This document shows positions 1 through 6,500 of a stretch of 8,272 bases of DNA, in pieces; within the stretch, counting starts at the first letter, position 1; each line of letters starts with the position of its first letter. Source of the stretch: an uncultured Amylibacter sp. (lineage in GTDB: Bacteria; Pseudomonadota; Alphaproteobacteria; Rhodobacterales; Rhodobacteraceae); the NCBI GenBank assembly GCA_937944065.1, contig CALDZS010000092.1, forward strand, positions 1 to 8,272. Reading direction: 5' to 3'. The position numbers and the translations under genes are program-made. Under the pieces are notes generated by a model. That model searched no databases. It was not told where the DNA came from and saw nothing but the letters and a program-made list of their open reading frames with translations.

Positions 1-338
1 TTTTCTTCGATCTCTGCTTTGGGGTGGCCAGTCATTTTTAGGCCGAACCCCATATTATCTTTAACTGTCATGTGCGGGTACAGGGCGTAGGTTTGGAAAA
101 CCATGGCAACGCCGCGCGCGGACGGATCAGCGTGCGTTACATCGCGCTCACCAATAGACATCGTGCCAGACGTGGTATGTTCCAGTCCCGCGATCATTCT
201 TAGCAAAGTGGATTTTCCGCAGCCCGACGGACCAACGAAAACACAAAATTCGCCTTCTGCGATTTCCAAATCAACGCCGTGGATCACTTGAACATTGCCG
301 TAACTTTTCTTTACATTTTGCAGGGTAACGCCAGACAT
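1..338 (-). CDS. ABC transporter ATP-binding protein, UgpC/MsmK/MalK type (N-terminal part, cut by left window edge)
   Basis: This is the cytoplasmic ATPase that would power a carbohydrate ABC importer, presumably the one encoded divergently here. About 112 codons are visible and the C-terminal part lies beyond the left edge. Seen directly: an A-loop Tyr at residue 13, the Walker A motif GPSGCGKST at 36-44, and a Q-loop MVFQTYALYPHMTV with Q82; the spacing is that of the MalK/UgpC family. The ABC signature, Walker B and the C-terminal regulatory TOBE domain are not visible. The start is ATG at 338, preceded by GGAG with 8-base spacing, inside the end of the regulator gene. It begins 2 bases after the regulator's stop, so the two should be co-transcribed. 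In this family one ATPase may serve several importers, so exclusive pairing with these permeases is inferred. Confidence 0.93.
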   Translation of the reverse strand, partial: MSGVTLQNVKKSYGNVQVIHGVDLEIAEGEFCVFVGPSGCGKSTLLRMIAGLEHTTSGTMSIGERDVTHADPSARGVAMVFQTYALYPHMTVKDNMGFGLKMTGHPKAEIEE

Positions 339-340
339 TA

Positions 341-1150
341 TTAATGCTCCAAATTTTGGGATGAGTTGGGTTGCGAGGGAAATTGCCAGTAGCCCATGTG
401 TCGGGCAATCTCGCGCGCAGTTTCGCTCAATTGTGGGGTCAGTTTTTGTAGGTTTTTTAGCGTGGTACGTAAGGTTGTGCTGGTCACAGAAATCGCGCCA
501 ATTGGTTGGTTCGCTCCGTTTAATATTGGAACAGCGGCGCAGATGATGCCGTCTTCATGTTCTTGGCGGTCAAGTGCATAACCCTGGCTCTTGATCTGTT
601 CAAATTCTGTGCGCAAGGCATCGGCGGAACATATCGTATGCTCGGTGAAACGATGAAATGATTGCTGCGCTATCGCGGCACTTTGTTCAAATTCAGGCAG
701 ATAGGCCATCATCGCCTTGCCAACACCAGTACAATAGGCAGGGCCGATCTTGCCCGCTTGTGAATACATTTCAATCGGTCGTGCGGCGTTGCGTTTGTCG
801 ACATACAGAACCTGTGCATTGTCTAGCTGCGCCAAATGTATGGTCTCACCCAGTTCAGCGCTCAGCCGATCTAATAACGGTGCCGCCACAGGTGCTATGG
901 ATGCTTGTTGCCAAGCGCCGTGCGCCAAACGTACCAAGCGTATGCCCAATGAATAGGTTTGCAAGTCTTCGTCAAATGTTACTAATTGTTCGATACGCAG
1001 GGTTTGTAAAATTCGGTACAGCGTCCCTTTTGGGTACTGAGATTGTGCCAAAATATCGCGAAACCGAACGGGACGACCGAATGCCGCAACTTGATCCAGC
1101 ACAGTCATTGCCTTGCCAACAGTACCGCTATCAGGTGATTTGGTCGTCAA
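341..1150 (-). CDS. IclR-family transcriptional regulator
   Basis: This 269-residue protein has the size and two-domain plan of IclR regulators. An N-terminal winged helix-turn-helix (about residues 9-70) has the recognition segment PKGTLYRILQTL at 40-51. The C-terminal effector-binding domain (about 80-255) includes GKIGPAYCTGVGKAMMAYLP and the downstream G-Y-A-x-D-x-x-E-x-x-x-G-I-x-C-x-A-V-P-I segment typical of the family. It binds DNA, usually as a dimer or tetramer, and responds to a small metabolite; here the likely ligand is galactose or a galactonate-pathway intermediate (inference). The start is TTG at 1150. No ATG precedes it in frame, an AAGGGG ribosome site lies 8 bases upstream, and starting at the first Met (residue 15) would remove the front of the DNA-binding domain. 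Divergent placement from the importer operon, plus two palindromes between them, suggests it controls both directions. Whether it represses or activates cannot be told from sequence. Confidence 0.93.
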   Translation of the reverse strand: MTTKSPDSGTVGKAMTVLDQVAAFGRPVRFRDILAQSQYPKGTLYRILQTLRIEQLVTFDEDLQTYSLGIRLVRLAHGAWQQASIAPVAAPLLDRLSAELGETIHLAQLDNAQVLYVDKRNAARPIEMYSQAGKIGPAYCTGVGKAMMAYLPEFEQSAAIAQQSFHRFTEHTICSADALRTEFEQIKSQGYALDRQEHEDGIICAAVPILNGANQPIGAISVTSTTLRTTLKNLQKLTPQLSETAREIARHMGYWQFPSQPNSSQNLEH

Positions 1151-1174
1151 AATATATGCCCCTTTCGCGCTTTA

Positions 1175-1190
1175 GTTGGTAAATTCAAAC
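1175..1190. promoter_or_regulatory. Putative regulator operator, site 1
   Basis: GTTGGTAAATTCAAAC is an imperfect palindrome with 5 of 8 base pairs symmetric (outer GTT/AAC plus two inner pairs). Its right half, ATTCAAAC, is identical to that of site 2. It covers the proposed -10 hexamer of the leftward promoter, so binding here would be placed to block regulator and ATPase transcription (autoregulation). The assignment to the adjacent IclR protein is inferred from position. Confidence 0.45.
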
Positions 1191-1232
1191 AAGTCTCGAA
1201 TCTATTGACAACATATTGGGTAGTGTGGTCAA

Positions 1233-1248
1233 GTTTCAATATTCAAAC
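1233..1248. promoter_or_regulatory. Putative regulator operator, site 2
   Basis: GTTTCAATATTCAAAC is a near-perfect 16-base palindrome: 7 of 8 pairs are symmetric and only the C/C pair breaks it. It shares length and right half with site 1, 58 bases away centre to centre. It lies 36 bases before the ATG of the binding-protein gene, close to where the rightward -10 or start point should be, which would suit repression by occlusion. An AT-rich dyad of about 15-16 bases is compatible with IclR-family operators, but binding is inferred. Confidence 0.55.
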
Positions 1249-1283
1249 AGTAACTCACTATTTGGAACAAAAGGGAGACTACA

Positions 1284-2540
1284 ATGAGTATGGTTAAAAC
1301 GACGGTTGCGGCACTTGCTGCAACTATGACGATGTCCGGCGTGGCATCTGCAGAGTCACTAAAAGGGGATTTGAATATCTTCTTGGACACATCAAACCCA
1401 GCACCACGTGCTGTGATGGAACAATTGATCGGTGAATTTCAGGGCATGAACCCTGATCTAAAAATCGAAACGACGATTATTGATCGCGAAGCTTACAAAA
1501 CACAAATCCGCAACTTTTTGACCGCGAATGCGCCAGATGTTGCGACATGGTATGCGGCCAACCGCATGAAGCCTTATGTTAAAGCGGGCCTTTTCGAAGA
1601 CCTGTCCGACATGTGGGCAGAGCCAGAAATTGCTGCCAACTTGGCATCAACAAAAGGCGCTATGACAATCGACGGCAAGCAATGGGGCGTACCTTATACC
1701 TATTATCAATGGGGTATATATTACCGCAAAGACATCTTTGCTGAACTAGGTTTGTCTGAACCAACAAACTGGGCAGAAGAAAAAGCAAACTGTGCCAAGA
1801 TCGTGGCATCTGGCCGCGCGTGTTATTCCATTGGGTCAAAGTATCTTTGGACTGCAGGCGGTTGGTTTGATTATCTGAACATGCGTACCAATGGTTTTGA
1901 TTTCCACATGCAATTGGCCGCTGGCGAAGTGTCATGGGAAGATGACCGTGTAAAAGCAACATTCGCAAACTGGCGCGAGCTGATTGACATGGGCGGTTTC
2001 TTGGAAAACCACCAATCCTACAGCTGGCAAGAAGCGTTGCCATTCGTTGTGAACGGTTCTGCGGCATCTTACCTAATTGGTAACTTTGCAGTTGCTCCAT
2101 TGCGCGAAGCAGGTTTGACAGACGATCAGTTGGATTTCTATCAGTTCCCAGCAATCACCGAAGGTGTTGCATTGGCTGAAGATGCACCAACAGATACGTT
2201 CCACATCCCATCGGGTGCGTCGAACAAAGCAAACGCCAAAGAGTTTTTGCGCTTCATGGTTTCTGCCGATGCACAAACTAAAATGAACGCAGGCGATGCG
2301 CTGGGCCAATTGCCTGTAAATGCCAAATCTGCGGTGGATGATGACAAGTTCCTGAATGAAGGTTTCACAATGCTGTCTTCAAATTCACCAGGCGGCGTTG
2401 CTCAATTCTTTGACCGTGATTTCCCTGCGGAAATGGCAAAGGTCGGCATGGAAGGCTTGCAAGAGTTCATGGTTCGCCCAGACAATTTGGATGCCATCCT
2501 AGCGCGCTTAGAGAAAGCACGCGGTCGTATCTATAAATAA
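1284..2540 (+). CDS. Sugar ABC transporter substrate-binding protein (family 1, UgpB/MalE/MsmE-like)
   Basis: This is the periplasmic receptor that captures the sugar and delivers it to the two permeases encoded next. The 418-residue precursor has a Sec signal peptide: Lys5, a hydrophobic Ala-rich core, and an AxA signal-peptidase I site ASA at 21-23, giving a mature protein beginning ESLKGDLNIF. The absence of a lipobox Cys means it should be soluble in the periplasm. The mature part opens with a strand, then a long segment with EQLIGEFQGMNPDLKIE, and contains APDVATWYAANRMKPYVKAGLFEDL, the hallmark arrangement of cluster B sugar-binding proteins (COG1653). Aromatic residues are abundant, as expected for stacking on sugar rings. 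GGGAG lies 6 bases before the ATG. Being first in the operon and followed by a hairpin fits the usual excess of binding protein. The ligand is probably an alpha-galactoside, judged only from the downstream alpha-galactosidase. Confidence 0.93.
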   Translation: MSMVKTTVAALAATMTMSGVASAESLKGDLNIFLDTSNPAPRAVMEQLIGEFQGMNPDLKIETTIIDREAYKTQIRNFLTANAPDVATWYAANRMKPYVKAGLFEDLSDMWAEPEIAANLASTKGAMTIDGKQWGVPYTYYQWGIYYRKDIFAELGLSEPTNWAEEKANCAKIVASGRACYSIGSKYLWTAGGWFDYLNMRTNGFDFHMQLAAGEVSWEDDRVKATFANWRELIDMGGFLENHQSYSWQEALPFVVNGSAASYLIGNFAVAPLREAGLTDDQLDFYQFPAITEGVALAEDAPTDTFHIPSGASNKANAKEFLRFMVSADAQTKMNAGDALGQLPVNAKSAVDDDKFLNEGFTMLSSNSPGGVAQFFDRDFPAEMAKVGMEGLQEFMVRPDNLDAILARLEKARGRIYK

Positions 2541-2547
2541 AACACTT

Positions 2548-2570
2548 AGGCGCGCCGATGAGGCGCGCCT
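2548..2570 (+). terminator. Intra-operon G+C-rich hairpin after the binding-protein gene (partial terminator or mRNA-stabilising stem)
   Basis: AGGCGCGCC pairs with GGCGCGCCT in a perfect 9-base stem around a GATGA loop, 7 bases after the binding-protein stop codon. Only TTT follows (2570-2572), so it resembles a leaky terminator rather than a full stop. In binding-protein-dependent transport operons such stems commonly protect the 3' end of the binding-protein message and lower expression of the permeases. Each arm contains the self-complementary GGCGCGCC, so alternative pairing is possible. Confidence 0.7.
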
Positions 2571-2660
2571 TTGCACCTGAATGGTATCTGCGCGGTCAAT
2601 GACCCCGAGGTCGTTCAGCTTTTCCAATTTGAATTTCACATGATTGCGAAAGAAACCAAG
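2571..2660 (+). other. Leader between the hairpin and the first permease gene
   Basis: These 90 bases lie between the hairpin and the chosen permease start. The permease frame stays open back to a TTG at 2571 and has an ATG at 2640, but neither has a recognisable ribosome site, and the extra residues do not resemble a permease N-terminus. A weak local dyad is visible (GGTCA-A-TGACC near 2594-2604, with GACC-CCGA-GGTC just after). I see no convincing separate gene or riboswitch. Confidence 0.4.
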
Positions 2661-3578
2661 ATGAACAGCCAGCCGATCACTGAAATCACCAAACGCTCTT
2701 GGTATAAGCGCAATGAAATTGCGATCACACCGTGGTTGTTTTTGACACCTGCAATCCTGTTCTTTCTTGTCTATGTAATTTTCCCAATTGTTCAAAGCTT
2801 CCAGGTTTCTGCTTTTGCATGGGACGGGCTGGGCGAGCGTGAATATGTCGGTATGGCCAACTATAAAGAACTGCTGGACGATCCAGCGTTCTATACGTCG
2901 CTTCGGAACAATGTGGTTTGGCTGTTTATGTATCTGTTGGCGATTCCAGCGGGTTTGTTTATTGCACTATTCTTGAACCAAACCGTACGCGGCATTCGCA
3001 TTTACAAATCGTTGTTCTTCTTTCCATTCGTGATCAGCCAGGTCGTTGTTGGACTGGTATTTACTTGGTTTTATGATCCAACCTTTGGATTGCTTAACAC
3101 CATTTTAGGGGGCGTTGGATTGGGTCCGATCAACGTGCTGGGTGATCCAACTTATGTGACTTACGGCATTATTGCCGCTGGCCTGTGGCCACAAACGGCC
3201 TACTGCATGATCCTATATTTAACGGGTCTCAACGCTGTGGACCCCGAACAGATTGAGGCGGCGCGATTAGATGGTGCCAAGGGCTGGAAGATGCTTTGGT
3301 ATGTCATTATCCCGCAGCTAAAGCCTGCGACCTTCATCGCCTTTGTTGTGACCATCGTCGGGGCCTTGCGCTCGTTTGATTTGATATCGATCATGACCAA
3401 TGGCGGCCCCTTCGGCGAAAGCCGTGTCCTAAGCTTTTACATGTTTGAGGTTGCCTTGTCCGAGTACGGGTTCCGTCTGGGATATGGCGCTGCGATCGCA
3501 GTTGTGTTGTTCATGATCATGTTATGCTTCATCGTCTACTTCTTGTATTCGATGTACAAAGAAGAAAAGGGGCACTGA
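2661..3578 (+). CDS. Carbohydrate ABC transporter permease, MalF/UgpA/MsmF type
   Basis: This inner-membrane subunit forms half of the sugar channel. From ATG at 2661 it has 305 residues, the normal length, and about six hydrophobic segments: ITPWLFLTPAILFFLVYVIF near the N-terminus, then segments around residues 75-95, 110-130, 160-185, 225-245 and 275-300. The cytoplasmic EAA loop that docks on the ATPase is clear: E199-A200-A201-x3-G205, then IIPQLKP with P218 and P222. Near the C-terminus, LISIMTNGGPFGES carries the typical NGGP segment. I prefer 2661 to upstream in-frame codons (TTG 2571, ATG 2640) because MNSQPITEITKRSWYKRNE gives a normal short cytoplasmic tail. Its ribosome site (GAAAGAAA) is only fair, so the start is less certain than the identity. 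The next permease begins 1 base after its stop. Confidence 0.92.
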   Translation: MNSQPITEITKRSWYKRNEIAITPWLFLTPAILFFLVYVIFPIVQSFQVSAFAWDGLGEREYVGMANYKELLDDPAFYTSLRNNVVWLFMYLLAIPAGLFIALFLNQTVRGIRIYKSLFFFPFVISQVVVGLVFTWFYDPTFGLLNTILGGVGLGPINVLGDPTYVTYGIIAAGLWPQTAYCMILYLTGLNAVDPEQIEAARLDGAKGWKMLWYVIIPQLKPATFIAFVVTIVGALRSFDLISIMTNGGPFGESRVLSFYMFEVALSEYGFRLGYGAAIAVVLFMIMLCFIVYFLYSMYKEEKGH

Positions 3579-3579
3579 T

Positions 3580-4428
3580 ATGTTTCCGAAACCCATCGAG
3601 AAATCATCCCGCTCAGTTCAAATTGGTTATCAGTTCATGATTCCAGTTGCCTTAATATTGTGGTTACTGCCTTTGATTGCTGTCGCGCTATTTTCGATAA
3701 AGCCGGGCGTTGACTTTACCTCTGGCAGCTATTGGTCATTGCCGTCTGCCTTTGGTGGGGCAGAGAATTACGGCAAAGTATTCTTCGAATCCGATATGCC
3801 GCGCTACATGTTGAATTCATTGATGATCACAATTCCCACAGCAATCGGGGCGGTATTATTGTCTTGTATGGCTGGATTCGCGCTGGGTATTTATAAATTC
3901 AAAGCCAACCTATGGCTGTTCTTTTTATTCGTGGCGGGTAACTTTGTACCATTCCAAATCTTGATGGTACCAGTGCGTGACCTGACTTTGGATCTAGGGT
4001 TATACAACACAAAAACAGGTCTAGTCCTGTTCCATGTCGCGTTCCAAACGGGATTTTGTACCCTGTTCATGCGCAACTTTATCAAAGGTCTCCCTTATGC
4101 GTTGATCGAAAGCGCGCGCGTCGAAGGCGTTGCCGAATGGCGTATCTTTGTCTTCGTTGTGATGCCGCTGATGAAGCCAGCCATTGCGGCCCTGTTCGTG
4201 CTAATCTTTACGTTCATCTGGAACGATTATTTCTGGGCGGTGGTTCTGACCCAAGGTGTTGAATCACAGCCAGTTACGGCGGGAATAACTTCGTTCAATG
4301 CTCAATTCCGCGCAGCGTATCACTTGATGAGTGCGGGCGCGATTGTCGCGGCGTTGCCGCCTGTCGCTATGTTCTTTTTGATGCAAAAGCACTTTGTCGC
4401 CGGACTAACATTGGGTGCAGTAAAATAA
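3580..4428 (+). CDS. Carbohydrate ABC transporter permease, MalG/UgpE/MsmG type
   Basis: This is the second inner-membrane channel subunit, partner of the preceding permease. It has 282 residues with about six membrane segments, the first being FMIPVALILWLLPLIAVALF near residues 19-38. The EAA loop that contacts the ATPase reads E177-S178-A179-x3-G183 and continues to MPLMKP (P196), the MalG-type pattern with Ser for the first Ala. IWNDYFWAVVL further on is the conserved W-N-D/E-F/Y segment of this subfamily, and the protein ends LTLGAVK, close to the usual GLTxGAVKG tail. AAGGGG lies 7 bases before the ATG, inside the end of the upstream gene. The stop codon TAA shares its last base with the ATG of the alpha-galactosidase gene (TAATG, 4426-4430), implying translational coupling. 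Confidence 0.95.
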   Translation: MFPKPIEKSSRSVQIGYQFMIPVALILWLLPLIAVALFSIKPGVDFTSGSYWSLPSAFGGAENYGKVFFESDMPRYMLNSLMITIPTAIGAVLLSCMAGFALGIYKFKANLWLFFLFVAGNFVPFQILMVPVRDLTLDLGLYNTKTGLVLFHVAFQTGFCTLFMRNFIKGLPYALIESARVEGVAEWRIFVFVVMPLMKPAIAALFVLIFTFIWNDYFWAVVLTQGVESQPVTAGITSFNAQFRAAYHLMSAGAIVAALPPVAMFFLMQKHFVAGLTLGAVK

Positions 4429-6500
4429 TGCAGTGGCGTATGGATGATGGCAGCCAAACACTGGTTTTGGCGTCGGACAAGGGGCGTATGGCCCGCGTAA
4501 TTTATTGGGGTTCGCCGCTTTCACGGTCAGAAGATTTGGATATGTTGGCACAGGCAGCACAGCTGGATGTGACGGGCGGAATGCTGGATGAAAATCCTGA
4601 TCTATCCATTTGCCCTGAGGCAGGGCAAGCCTTTCCAGGGCAGGTGGGAATGGTTGTTGCGGATGCAATTGGAACTCCCTTGGTGCCGCATTTCACATTT
4701 GCAGACGCAGTCACGGGCAAAAACCACCTAACACTGGTCTACAAAGATGCAAACAATGGGTTAACTTATACCGCCGAATTCAATCTAAATGCCGACACCC
4801 ACGTCCTTAGCGCCAAAGCGGCTTTGGATGCGGACGCCCCTGTACGATTGCATTGGTTGGCCGCACCCGTTTTCACTGCACCACAATTATCAGATGAAAT
4901 GATTGATTTTGCAGGCCGCTGGTGTGACGAGTTTAAAATGATCCACACGCCTTGGTCCGCAGGAATTCGACTGCGCGAGAACCGAACGGGTCGTACGGGT
5001 CACGAGCATTTCCCGGGTTTGATTGTACCTTGCCGCGGTGCATCAAACACCCAAGGTCAGGTCTACGCATTTCATTATGGTTGGTCAGGCGGGCATCGAA
5101 TGGTCGCCGAAGAAATACCCGATGGTCGTCGCCAAGTGCAATTTGGAAATGCAATGGGTGCCGAACTGTCGACTGGAAAGCGTTTTGAAACAGCCACATT
5201 ATTCAGCACGTTTTCGAACCAAGGTTTAAACGGTTGTGCCGTCGCGTTCCAACGCCATGTGCGTGGCGAAATAATACAACAACCAAACCTTGTACGCCCA
5301 GTGCATTACAATTGTTGGGAAGCGATTTATTTCGACCACAGTGTTGACGAACTAAAAGACATCGCCACCCATGCGGCAGCGTTGGGCGCAGAACGGTTCG
5401 TATTGGACGATGGCTGGTTTGGAAAACGCGATGACGATACCAGTGCATTAGGGGATTGGCAGATTGATGCCCGTAAGTATCCGAATGGTTTGACGCCATT
5501 GATTAATCACGTTCACGCTCAAGGCATGAGCTTTGGTATTTGGTTTGAGCCTGAAATGATTAACCCAGATTCCGATGCGTTTCGCGCCCATCCAGAATGG
5601 GTCTTGGGTGATAAGGCACAGGTTTTGGGCCGTCAACAACTGGTGTTGAATCTGGCGTTGTCTGATGTGCGCGATTACCTGTTTGATTGCCTGGCCGGCA
5701 TACTCAGCGCGTATGATATCGAATACGTGAAATGGGATCATAATCGTGTGCTTCCCTGCGTCGATGCAGACCAGACGCGCGGAACTTACGCGCTGTTGGA
5801 TAGGTTGCGCGAAGCGTTCCCAAAGGTCGAAATTGAAAGCTGTGCATCGGGTGGCGGGCGCATTGACTATGGCATCCTTGAACGCACGGGTCGCGTTTGG
5901 TTGTCTGACAGTAACGACGCGCTGGAACGGTTGAAAATTCAGCACAACGCGGCCCTGTTTTTGCCCGCGTCGGTCACGGGTTCACATGTTGGCCCATATA
6001 CCTGCCACACATCTGGGCGCACACATAACATCCGATTTCGGGCTTGGGTTGCCGCGCAACGCCATATGGGGTTCGAAATGGATCCACGCGATTTAACACC
6101 GGATGCGCATAGTGTTTTGCAAGACGTAACCACATGGTGGAAAGCAAATCGTGAATGGATGCAAACCGCGGATATATTGCGCCTTGATAGTGCGGATGAC
6201 GCAGTTATTGCAGAGCAGCAATTGGCACGCGATCAGACACGGTTTGTGGTGTTCGCTGGCAAGGCAGAAACATCGGATCAGATCGCACCGCGCCCCTTGC
6301 GGCTAACGCTATTGGACAATACTGCGCAGTATCGGATCGAGCTGATAAATCGTGGTGACGCGCATCATTTGTCGCGTGGTGATCAGCAAATAAAATCAGG
6401 CCCCGTGACACTCAGCGGTGGGTACCTGATGAACCATGGCATCGCGTTGCCTTGGTCTTTTCCTGACAGTATGTGGGTTCTTGAAGGGACAAAACTATGA
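4428..6500 (+). CDS. Alpha-galactosidase, glycoside hydrolase family 36
   Basis: This enzyme cleaves terminal alpha-galactosyl residues with retention, releasing galactose from melibiose- or raffinose-like sugars or from galactosylglycerols. It has 690 residues, near the usual 700-730 for bacterial GH36. The plan is an N-terminal beta-supersandwich (about 1-290), a TIM barrel (about 295-600) and a short C-terminal beta domain. Seen in order: NCWEAIYFD (W297), VLDDGWF with the galactose-binding pair D327-D328, GIWFEPEM (W372, E374), KWDHNR with nucleophile D437, ESCASGGGR (C472), and WLSDSNDALERLKIQ with acid/base D494. Roles are by homology to characterised GH36 enzymes. The active-site set is complete, so it should be functional. 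There is no signal peptide, so it acts in the cytoplasm on imported substrate. It overlaps the permease upstream by 1 base and the dehydrogenase downstream by 4. No good ribosome site precedes it, which fits coupling. Confidence 0.95.
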   Translation: MQWRMDDGSQTLVLASDKGRMARVIYWGSPLSRSEDLDMLAQAAQLDVTGGMLDENPDLSICPEAGQAFPGQVGMVVADAIGTPLVPHFTFADAVTGKNHLTLVYKDANNGLTYTAEFNLNADTHVLSAKAALDADAPVRLHWLAAPVFTAPQLSDEMIDFAGRWCDEFKMIHTPWSAGIRLRENRTGRTGHEHFPGLIVPCRGASNTQGQVYAFHYGWSGGHRMVAEEIPDGRRQVQFGNAMGAELSTGKRFETATLFSTFSNQGLNGCAVAFQRHVRGEIIQQPNLVRPVHYNCWEAIYFDHSVDELKDIATHAAALGAERFVLDDGWFGKRDDDTSALGDWQIDARKYPNGLTPLINHVHAQGMSFGIWFEPEMINPDSDAFRAHPEWVLGDKAQVLGRQQLVLNLALSDVRDYLFDCLAGILSAYDIEYVKWDHNRVLPCVDADQTRGTYALLDRLREAFPKVEIESCASGGGRIDYGILERTGRVWLSDSNDALERLKIQHNAALFLPASVTGSHVGPYTCHTSGRTHNIRFRAWVAAQRHMGFEMDPRDLTPDAHSVLQDVTTWWKANREWMQTADILRLDSADDAVIAEQQLARDQTRFVVFAGKAETSDQIAPRPLRLTLLDNTAQYRIELINRGDAHHLSRGDQQIKSGPVTLSGGYLMNHGIALPWSFPDSMWVLEGTKL

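Larger units (their letters stand above)
1151..1283. promoter_or_regulatory. Divergent control region between regulator and importer operon
   Basis: These 133 bases are the only substantial non-coding stretch apart from 2541-2660, and must hold the promoters for both directions. Leftward, a plausible sigma70-type promoter is TTGTCA at 1206-1211 (minus strand) and TTGAAT at 1183-1188, exactly 17 bases apart; this would start transcription about 26 bases before the TTG codon. Rightward, TTGACA at 1205-1210 overlaps it back to back, but the hexamer at the right distance is poor, so that promoter is unresolved and may need activation. TTGAC (1205-1209) and GTCAA (1228-1232) also form an inverted pair. 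Two 16-base palindromes (separate entries) sit on either side. Confidence 0.7.

Noticed and set aside
103..291. Plus-strand 62-codon frame opposite the ABC ATPase
   Set aside because: It is antisense to the Walker A and Q-loop region of the ATPase and has no features of its own.
658..1182. Plus-strand open frame of 174 codons antisense to the regulator gene
   Set aside because: It lies entirely over the IclR coding sequence, its translation has no recognisable domain or membrane pattern, and the IclR frame explains the region.
1205..1232. TTGAC...GTCAA inverted repeat with an 18-base spacer as a third regulator site
   Set aside because: The arms are only 5 bases and look like -35-type hexamers in opposite directions, so I treat them as promoter elements at most.
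2628..2636. TTTGAATTT in the permease leader resembling the complement of operator site 1
   Set aside because: Only one short AT-rich half matches and there is no second arm of the dyad; chance is the simpler explanation.
2581..2643. Possible 20-residue small ORF (ATG to TGA) in the leader before the first permease
   Set aside because: It has no ribosome-binding site and an unremarkable Ser-rich peptide; such short frames are expected by chance.
2571..2660. N-terminal extension of the first permease from the TTG at 2571
   Set aside because: It begins right at the hairpin's descending arm, has no ribosome site, and would add 30 residues unlike MalF-type N-termini; ATG 2661 gives the family length.
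5448..5945. Minus-strand open frame of 165 codons inside the alpha-galactosidase gene
   Set aside because: It overlaps the most conserved GH36 catalytic motifs, whose coding constraint explains the open frame; the translation is unlike any family I recognise.
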